The notes below the pieces were generated by a model. That model was not told where the DNA came from. It saw only the letters and a list, made by a program, of their open reading frames with translations, and did not search any database. DNA of 29,899 bases. Origin: Caribbeanibacter sp964518305. GTDB lineage: Bacteria; Gemmatimonadota; Gemmatimonadetes; Palauibacterales; Palauibacteraceae. Where the stretch lies: NCBI GenBank assembly GCA_964518305.1, contig CAZFDK010000029.1, positions 1 to 29,899 of the forward strand, written 5' to 3'. Of the stretch, positions 24,039-29,899 are shown piece after piece. The position numbers and the translations under genes were made by a program. Numbering within the stretch: position 1 is the first letter of the stretch; each line of letters begins with the position of its first letter.

Positions 24039-24539
24039 TCAGCCGTCTCCCGGCTCTTCGGGCCCCCGGTGCGCCCCGTCCTCCGGGCGGCCGAGGATGC
24101 GGTTGGCCGCGTCGAGCGTGGCCGTGGCCGCTGCCCGTCCGAGCGACGCGCCGACGGGGACGCATCCCAGGAGACTCTTGCCGTCGGGACCGTCCACGCG
24201 AAGGGAGACCAGGACGGCATCGGCGTCGAAGGCGTGGACCGACTTCACGCCGGCCATCTGGAGCCGCGGGCCGTCGGGCACGGCCTTCTCCAGCGCGGAC
24301 AGGGTGGCTTTCACGGCCAGCCTCAGCTCGACCACGCCGGAGCCCGTACCGCGCTCCCTGCCGACGTACACGTCGCTGCCGTCTCCCAGGCGGACCCTCA
24401 CCCGAATCTCGGACCCCGGCGCCCGCTCGACCTCCGCTCCCCGGAAGCGGACGCGCTCGTGACTGGCGTCGATGTCGTCCGGCGGCCGTTCCGAGCTGGG
24501 GATCGGTGTGCCTCCGAAGCTTCGCTGGTGAAGGCGCAT
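24039..24539 (-). CDS. Unrecognised protein with regulatory-domain-like fold pattern
   Basis: 166 residues from the ATG at 24537-24539; in-frame starts at 24590 (ATG with an SD-like sequence directly abutting it) and 24656 (TTG) are alternatives, and the true start is uncertain. The middle (about 30-150) alternates strand-helix-strand-strand-helix: VRVRLGDGSDVYVG, LAVKATLSALEKAV, VHAFDADAVLVSLRV, GKSLLGCVPVG, AAATATLDAANRIL. That order recalls the allosteric/dimer domain of 2-isopropylmalate synthase, but motifs are too weak for an assignment. The C-terminal tail is polar (PEDGAHRGPEEPGDG). It lies 94 bases upstream of tkt on the same strand, so may lead that operon. Confidence 0.55.
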   Translation of the reverse strand: MRLHQRSFGGTPIPSSERPPDDIDASHERVRFRGAEVERAPGSEIRVRVRLGDGSDVYVGRERGTGSGVVELRLAVKATLSALEKAVPDGPRLQMAGVKSVHAFDADAVLVSLRVDGPDGKSLLGCVPVGASLGRAAATATLDAANRILGRPEDGAHRGPEEPGDG

Positions 24540-24767
24540 CGCCGCCCGGCCGGACGGTCTGGCAGAAACTCCAAACCTGACGGCGGACATCTCCCCGCGA
24601 CGATACCGCCAAACAAATACTCGCTGAAATGGTATACCTTCCGGCTGTGCGCGCAACCGACCGTCCCGGTGTCACGGGCCGGCCCCGGCCCCGGCCCGAT
24701 CCGCGGCCGCTGGAGTCGCCCGCGGCGCGGGACGCGACGCCCCCCAGCCATCCCTCCTAGAGGCCTG

Positions 24768-25493
24768 ATGACGCATCCGACGCTGTACACCGAGGACGAA
24801 ATCGGTCGTCCGGGCCAGGCCGTGGAGCTGGCGGAGGGCGAGCGCAGCCACCTCGAGGCCCTGCGCCTCTCGCCCGGCGACCCGGTCCGGGTCACCGACG
24901 GGCGCGGGGCGCTCTGGGCCGGGTCCCTGGGCGAGGACGGCCGCGTGCGGCTCGAGGAGCCGGCCGAGGCCGCGCCGCCGGTTCCGGTGGAGCTGGCCTT
25001 CGGCGTGGCCAGCCGGGACCGGACGCTGTGGCTGGTGGAGAAGGCCGTGGAGCTCGGCGCCCTGGGGCTGCAGCCGGTGGAGATGGCGCGCTCGCGGTCC
25101 GTGGCGGACGCCGGACGCACGGAGGGCTTCTGGAAGAAGGCGCGTCGCCGGGCCGTCTCTGCGCTCAAGCAGTGCGGAGGGTCGCGACTCCCCGAGATCC
25201 GTCCGGCCTGCGAGTTGCACGCTTACCTGGCCCACGCCGGCGGGGCCCGGGGGCCGAGGGTCCTCCTGGACCGGGAGGCCAGTGCCAGCGTCCGGCAGCG
25301 GCTGGACGGCTGGAGCGGCGACCCTCCGGCCCGAATTCTGCTCGGACCGGAGGGTGGACTCCGCGACGACGAGCGGGAGGAATGCCTGGACGCCGGCTTC
25401 CGGTCCGGACGGCTGGGCAGCAGGGTCCTCCGGCTCGAGACGGCGGCGACCGCGGCCCTCGCGGTGGCCGTCCAGCAGCTGGAATCGAGGTGA
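24768..25493 (+). CDS. rsmE: 16S rRNA (uracil-1498-N3)-methyltransferase RsmE
   Basis: 241 residues. Methylates N3 of U1498 in helix 44 of 16S rRNA using S-adenosylmethionine. The N-terminal PUA-like domain (1-70) has ERSHLEALRLSPGDPVRVTDG; the C-terminal SPOUT domain has EKAVELGALGLQPVE, RAVSALKQC, the knot motif ILLGPEGGL (190-198) and RVLRLETAATAAL. The GPEGG loop and LETA segment are those that bind the methyl donor. The ATG at 24768 has TAGAGG five bases upstream, and the extended open frame beyond it is not coding. First gene of a plus-strand run with hinT, mutS2 and dnaG. Confidence 0.94.
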   Translation: MTHPTLYTEDEIGRPGQAVELAEGERSHLEALRLSPGDPVRVTDGRGALWAGSLGEDGRVRLEEPAEAAPPVPVELAFGVASRDRTLWLVEKAVELGALGLQPVEMARSRSVADAGRTEGFWKKARRRAVSALKQCGGSRLPEIRPACELHAYLAHAGGARGPRVLLDREASASVRQRLDGWSGDPPARILLGPEGGLRDDEREECLDAGFRSGRLGSRVLRLETAATAALAVAVQQLESR

Positions 25494-25562
25494 CGGTACG
25501 ATGATCCGGACACATTCCATGACGTTCACACGAACTCCGCTGGAAGGAGAGGGAGCGGCTCG

Positions 25563-25907
25563 ATGAGCGATGACTGCCTGTTCTGCCGGATCGCCTCGGG
25601 CGAGGCCGAGTCCGAGCGCGTCGCCGAGGGCGACCGCTGGGTCGCCTTCCGCGACGTGAACCCGCAGGCCCCCACCCACGTGCTGGTGATACCGCGTGAG
25701 CACGTCGAGAACCTGGACGACGTGGAGCCGGGGGGTGAGGAGCTCCTGGGCGAGCTCCTGATGGCGGCCCGCCAGGTGGCCGAGCAGGAGGGACTGGACG
25801 AGGGCTACCGCGTGGTGGCCAACAACGACCGACAGGCGGGTCAGTCGGTCTTTCACCTGCACTTCCACGTGTTGGGCGGACGCGCCATGGGATGGCCTCC
25901 GGGCTGA
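25563..25907 (+). CDS. HIT family nucleotide hydrolase (HinT-like)
   Basis: 114 residues. Histidine-triad enzymes hydrolyse adenosine phosphoramidates and related nucleotide adducts. Seen: zinc-type CLFC (5-8), FRDVNPQAPTHVLVIP, HVENLDDV, YRVVANNDRQAGQSV and the triad HLHFHVLGG, in which His100 is the nucleophile. The ATG at 25563 follows GGAGAGGGAGC. The stop TGA (25905-25907) shares its A with the start ATG of mutS2, a tight coupling signal. Confidence 0.94.
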   Translation: MSDDCLFCRIASGEAESERVAEGDRWVAFRDVNPQAPTHVLVIPREHVENLDDVEPGGEELLGELLMAARQVAEQEGLDEGYRVVANNDRQAGQSVFHLHFHVLGGRAMGWPPG

Positions 25908-28546
25908 TGGATCGAGACCCGGGTTCGCCCGGCTCCCGGCAGACGGCCCGTGGAGGTCGTGACCGGCCGTCCGGGGACCGGGGCTTTCCGCACCCGGAGC
26001 GGAGCTGGGAGGCGGAGGAGCACGCCCTTGACTCCCTCCAGTTCCACCGGGTGCTCGAGCTCATCTCCGGGGAGGCCACCAGCGAGGTGGGCGCCGAGCG
26101 CGTGCGGGAGATCCGCCCCTACAAGGACGTGGATGCGGCCCGCGAGGCGCTGGAGGCCGCCGACGAGGTCACGGCCTTTCTCCTGGGCGACGAAGCGTGG
26201 GCGCCGCCTCCCATTCCCGACGTCCGATCGGCCCTGGACCGCCTGGAGGTGGAGGGAGCCCTGCTCGAGGGCGAGGCCCTCCGGCGCATCGGCGTCCTTC
26301 TCGCCTCCTCCCGAAAGGCCCGCACCTCCATCCTACGCTGGTCGTCCGAGTACGAGCGCCTGCCGGAGGTGGCCGAACGGCTGACGAAGGACCGGGAGCT
26401 CGAGGAGCGCCTCCAGGAGTCGTTCCGCGAGGACGGCCGGGTGGCGGACGCGGCCTCGGGCGAGCTCGAGTCGATCCGGGGCGAGCTGCGGGACGCCCGC
26501 CAGGGACTCGTGGACCGGCTGGAGGAATTCTCCCGCGGCCTCCCGGAGCGGCTCCGCGTCGAGGACGCCTCCGTCACGATCCGCTCGGGACGCTACTGTG
26601 TGCCGATCCGTCGGGAGGGGCAGTCCGAGGTCGGCGGACTGGTGCACGACGAGTCGGCCAGCGGCCAGACTCTGTTCGTGGAGCCGCCCATGGCCATCGA
26701 GCCCATGAACCGGATCCGGGAGCTCGAGCTGGCCGAGGACCGCGAGGTCCGGCGCATCCTGGAGGAGCTGACCGACGCCGTCCGACCGCGGGCGGCCGAG
26801 CTGGACGTGAACCTCCACGTCCTGGCCGAGCTGGACAGCCTCTTCGCCCGGGCCAAGTACGCCCTGGGCCACGGCGGCATCCCGCCCGATCTCGGGCCCG
26901 GCGACGGGGGGCGGGACGGGTACAGGGTCGTCGACGGCGTGCATCCGCTGCTGCAGGCGGCCCAGCCCGAGCGCGCCGTCCCGTTCGATCTCCGCCTCGA
27001 CGACGACGAGCGGGTGCTCCTGGTGAGCGGGCCGAACGCCGGGGGCAAAACGGTGCTGCTCAAGAGCATCGGGCTCCTCTCGGCCCTGGCCCAGAGCGGC
27101 ATCGTGCCTCCGGTGGACGTCGGCACCCGACTGCCCGTCTTCTCCTCCTTCTTCGCGGTGATCGGCGACGAGCAGTCCATCGAGGATTCGCTCTCCACGT
27201 TCAGCGCGCAGGTCTCACACCTCCTGCACATCCTGGAGCAGGCCGACGACCGGTCGCTGGTCCTGGTGGACGAGATCGGAGGCAACACCGACCCGGCGGA
27301 GGGATCGGCCCTGGCCGCGGCCTTCCTGCTCGAGATGGCCCGGAGCGCCGGCCTGACGGTGGCCACGACCCACTTCGGTCAGCTCAAGAGCCTGGCTGGT
27401 GAGGACGACCGGGTCGTGAACGCCTCGCTCCAGTTCGACTCCGAGAACCTGCGGCCCACCTACCGGCTCGTTCGCGACCGGCCCGGGCGGAGCTTCGCCC
27501 TCGAGATCGCCGAGCGCATCGGTCTCCCGGAAGACCTGCTGGAGGAGTCGCGGTCGCGGCTGAGCCGCGAGGAGCGTGCCATGGAGGGCGTGCTCTCGGA
27601 GCTGGAGGAGCGCGAGGAGGAGCTCGAGCGGCTCACCGCAGAGCTCCGGCGTCAGCGCCGCGAGCTGGAGGAGCGGGAAGACGAGCTGGAGGAGCGCGAG
27701 GAGGAGCTCGAGCGCCGGGAGACGGAGGTCGAGCGCGCCGCCCAGGAACGCGCCGAGGAGTACCTTCTGGAGGCCCGCGAGGAGGTCGAGGAGGCCATCC
27801 GCCGCCTGGAGGAGCAGTACGATCGGGCGCACGAGATGACGCCGCCGCACGGAACGGAGGCCACGGGATCCGGCGCGTCCGCCGAAGCTCCCGAAGCGGC
27901 CGAGGAAGAGCGGCGCGAGGCCGCCTCGGAGGCCCGCGCCGCCGTAGAGGAGGCGGTGCGCGAGCGTCGCCGGAGGATGCCCGAGGTGTCGGGCCCGGAC
28001 GACGAGGGGGAGTCCGGAGGCGCGCCCGCCGACCTGGAGCAGGGCGACACCGTCGTGGTCCAGTCGCTCGACGGCACGGGACAGCTGCAGGAGCTCCGCG
28101 GCGACCGGGCCGTGGTGCTCAAGGGCGGCGTCCGGCTCACCGTGGACCGGAGCGAGCTGGAGCGGGTCGCGGAAGGAGAGGAGGACGCGGATCGCGGGAA
28201 CGGCCCGGCGCCCTCGCCCCCGTCCGGCGGGGCGGAGTCGCGGCCGGACTTCGACGCCAGCTCGGAGGTGGACCTGAGGGGGAAGCGGACGGACGAGGTG
28301 GAGGGACCGCTCATGACGGCCCTGGACGCGGCCATCGTCGCCGACCTCCCCCGGCTCCGGGTGATCCACGGGAAGGGAACCGGGGCCCTCCGCCGGCGCG
28401 TCCGCGAGCTCCTCTCCGACGACGGCCGGATCCGTGGCTTCCGGGAGGGAGGGCCCGGGGAAGGGGGGAGCGGGGTCACGATCGTGGAGCTCAGGGAAGG
28501 CGGCGACACCGGCCCGCCCGGGCCGGAGCCCCGGGGGCAGGGATGA
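25907..28546 (+). CDS. mutS2: MutS2-type ATPase with Smr endonuclease domain
   Basis: 879 residues from the ATG at 25907, which overlaps the hinT stop by one base. MutS2 acts on branched DNA or on collided ribosomes in different bacteria; which applies here is unknown. Order: N-terminal core and lever helices (about 45-340), ABC-type ATPase with Walker A GPNAGGKT (375-382), the STFSAQVSHL signature, Walker B LVLVDEIGGNTDP (Asp455, Glu456) and VATTHFGQLK; a long Glu/Arg coiled coil (about 550-700), a KOW-like strand region (about 715-750), then Smr with DLRG (789-792) and HGKGTG (from 821). The Walker B follow-on GGNTDP differs from the common GAGTDP. An unusual acidic, low-complexity stretch precedes Smr. 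A first-40-residue polar extension precedes the conserved ALDSLQFHRVLELI. Confidence 0.95.
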   Translation: MDRDPGSPGSRQTARGGRDRPSGDRGFPHPERSWEAEEHALDSLQFHRVLELISGEATSEVGAERVREIRPYKDVDAAREALEAADEVTAFLLGDEAWAPPPIPDVRSALDRLEVEGALLEGEALRRIGVLLASSRKARTSILRWSSEYERLPEVAERLTKDRELEERLQESFREDGRVADAASGELESIRGELRDARQGLVDRLEEFSRGLPERLRVEDASVTIRSGRYCVPIRREGQSEVGGLVHDESASGQTLFVEPPMAIEPMNRIRELELAEDREVRRILEELTDAVRPRAAELDVNLHVLAELDSLFARAKYALGHGGIPPDLGPGDGGRDGYRVVDGVHPLLQAAQPERAVPFDLRLDDDERVLLVSGPNAGGKTVLLKSIGLLSALAQSGIVPPVDVGTRLPVFSSFFAVIGDEQSIEDSLSTFSAQVSHLLHILEQADDRSLVLVDEIGGNTDPAEGSALAAAFLLEMARSAGLTVATTHFGQLKSLAGEDDRVVNASLQFDSENLRPTYRLVRDRPGRSFALEIAERIGLPEDLLEESRSRLSREERAMEGVLSELEEREEELERLTAELRRQRRELEEREDELEEREEELERRETEVERAAQERAEEYLLEAREEVEEAIRRLEEQYDRAHEMTPPHGTEATGSGASAEAPEAAEEERREAASEARAAVEEAVRERRRRMPEVSGPDDEGESGGAPADLEQGDTVVVQSLDGTGQLQELRGDRAVVLKGGVRLTVDRSELERVAEGEEDADRGNGPAPSPPSGGAESRPDFDASSEVDLRGKRTDEVEGPLMTALDAAIVADLPRLRVIHGKGTGALRRRVRELLSDDGRIRGFREGGPGEGGSGVTIVELREGGDTGPPGPEPRGQG

Positions 28547-29899
28547 TCAGCGACGCGGTCGTGGAGGAGGTCCGCGCCCGGGCGGACCTGGTGGACATCG
28601 TCGGCGAGTACACCTCCCTCAAGCGGGTGGGGAAGAGCGTCCGCGGTCCCTGTCCTCTCCACGACGGCGACGACCCCAACTTCTCCATCGACCCCAATCG
28701 CCAGATCTTCAAGTGCTTCGTCTGCGGCGAGGGCGGCGACGTCTTCTCCTTCGTCATGAAGCACCTGGGGATGGACTTTCCCGAGGCGGTGCGCCACGTG
28801 GCGAAGCGGGTGGGCGTCGAGGTTGAGGAGGCCGACGGGGGCGACGAGGATCCCCACGCCGCGGTGCGCGAAGCGCTGGCCTTCGCCGCGGAGTGGTTCA
28901 CCCGCAACCTCGTAAAGGGCGACGAGGGCGAGGCGGGGCGCCGCTATCTGGCCGACCGGGGGCTGGATCTGGACCAGGCGGAGTCCTACGGCCTGGGCTT
29001 CGCTCCGGACGCCTGGCGCCGGCTCCGGTCGGCGGCCGACAGGCACGGCATCGACGACGCGACGCTCATGGAGGCCGGCCTCCTCTCCACGAGCGAGAAG
29101 GCCGACGAGCCCTACGACCGATTCCGGAACCGGCTGATCTTCACCATCCACGACACCCGCGACCGGCCGATCGGCTTCGGTGGCCGCACCCTGAGCCGGG
29201 ACGACGACGTCCCGAAGTACATCAACTCCCCCGACTCGCCGGTCTTCCACAAGGGCCGCTCGCTGTACGCTCTGAACTGGGCGCGTCACGCCATCCGAAA
29301 GGAAGAGGCCGCGGTGGTCGTGGAGGGCTTCACCGACGCCCTCTCCCTGCACACCCGGGGGCGGGAGACGGCGGTGGCCCCGCTGGGCACGGCCATGACG
29401 CCGGAGCAGGCGGAGGCCGTGGCACGCTACGCCGATACTGCTTTCCTGCTCTACGACTCCGACGCGCCGGGCCTCCGGGCCACGTTCAAGGCCGCCGACA
29501 ACCTGCTCGAGGCCGGCGTGCACCCCATGGTCGTCACCCTGCCGCCGGATCACGACCCGGACTCCCTGGTGCGGGAGGAAGGGGTGGAGATCCTGGATCG
29601 GTGCGTGGACGACGCCGTGGACGTCATCGAGCGGAAGCTCCAGATTCTGGAGAAGAAGGGCTACCTGGAGAGCATCGAGGGGCGGCGGCGCGCCGTCGAC
29701 GGCCTGCTCAGCACTCTCCGGGCTGCCGAGGACGCCGCGCTGCGTGACCTGTACCTGGATCGCGTGTCTGAGCGCACCGGCGTCCGACGCGCGACGCTGG
29801 TGAGCGAGGTGGCGCGGGCCGAGGAGCGCCGGCAGCGGCGCCAGCGCCGGCAGGAGCGGCGCAGGGAGCGGCGCGAGGCCGGTCGCGAAGCTGGCCCCG
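28543..29899 (+). CDS. dnaG: DNA primase, 3' end beyond the window
   Basis: 452 residues are visible; the frame stays open to the edge. DnaG makes RNA primers at the replication fork. The start ATG at 28543 overlaps the mutS2 stop as ATGA. The N-terminal zinc-binding domain has Cys37, His40, Cys58, Cys61 (CPLH ... CFVC). The RNA polymerase core follows: FRNRLIFTIHDTRDRPIGFGGR, KYINSPDSPVFHKG. The TOPRIM motifs are VVEGFTDAL (Glu261, Asp265) and LYDSDAPG (Asp305, Asp307; YDGDxAG is common). After about residue 420 the visible tail is very Arg/Gln-rich (RRQRRQRRQERRRERREAG), likely the linker to the helicase-binding domain. Confidence 0.96.
   Translation, partial: MISDAVVEEVRARADLVDIVGEYTSLKRVGKSVRGPCPLHDGDDPNFSIDPNRQIFKCFVCGEGGDVFSFVMKHLGMDFPEAVRHVAKRVGVEVEEADGGDEDPHAAVREALAFAAEWFTRNLVKGDEGEAGRRYLADRGLDLDQAESYGLGFAPDAWRRLRSAADRHGIDDATLMEAGLLSTSEKADEPYDRFRNRLIFTIHDTRDRPIGFGGRTLSRDDDVPKYINSPDSPVFHKGRSLYALNWARHAIRKEEAAVVVEGFTDALSLHTRGRETAVAPLGTAMTPEQAEAVARYADTAFLLYDSDAPGLRATFKAADNLLEAGVHPMVVTLPPDHDPDSLVREEGVEILDRCVDDAVDVIERKLQILEKKGYLESIEGRRRAVDGLLSTLRAAEDAALRDLYLDRVSERTGVRRATLVSEVARAEERRQRRQRRQERRRERREAGREAGP

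Overview
This is a GC-rich bacterial chromosome segment with a densely coding, acidic protein set (many Glu/Asp-rich stretches, e.g. the poly-Glu linker at about 12.55-12.64 kb). Gene content and style (fused transaldolase/glucose-6-phosphate isomerase, an rsmE-hinT-mutS2-dnaG run, many lipoproteins, tandem GGDEF-EAL proteins) suggest a free-living Gemmatimonadota-like or related soil/saline bacterium. That assignment is inference: no rRNA is present and no search was possible.

Layout. 1-150: start of an IS256-family transposase running off the left edge. 388-1214: mscL with an added C-terminal zinc ribbon, then a small CxxC/CxxC protein. 1245-6195 (minus): two GGDEF-EAL cyclic-di-GMP proteins, the second with a periplasmic tandem OB-fold-like sensor and two PAS domains. 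6379-7590 (plus): exported PQQ-type glucose/sorbosone dehydrogenase, convergent with a subtilisin-like lipoprotein protease (7755-9743, minus). 9744-10600 is sparse and holds a 60-aa membrane protein, a 22-aa candidate peptide with a strong ribosome binding site, and several hairpins. 10600-15895 (minus): a Cho/UvrC-N-like GIY-YIG nuclease, a DUF389 membrane protein and the Tal-Pgi fusion. 15896-19343 looks eroded: a compact cloverleaf-like inverted-repeat element, an imine-reductase-like gene lacking about 70 internal residues, an NTF2-like lipoprotein, and a serine beta-lactamase-like gene with an internal deletion plus frameshift. 19344-19598 (plus): a small acidic protein. 19660-24539 (minus): gamma-glutamyltransferase, ribose-5-phosphate isomerase B, transketolase and an unrecognised small protein. 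24768-29899 (plus): housekeeping run rsmE, hinT, mutS2, dnaG with start/stop overlaps, dnaG running off the right edge.

Working together. Transketolase, RpiB and the Tal-Pgi fusion supply most of the non-oxidative pentose phosphate pathway and its link to glycolysis, in two minus-strand blocks about 6 kb apart. The two GGDEF-EAL proteins keep all visible synthesis, inhibition and hydrolysis residues, so both could make and break c-di-GMP. The right-hand block is a conserved-looking information-processing operon. I recognised no transcription factor, tRNA, rRNA or CRISPR array. The strongest candidates for something undescribed are the structured element at 16054-16153, the 22-aa peptide at 10337-10405, and the pair of internally deleted genes next to the structured element.
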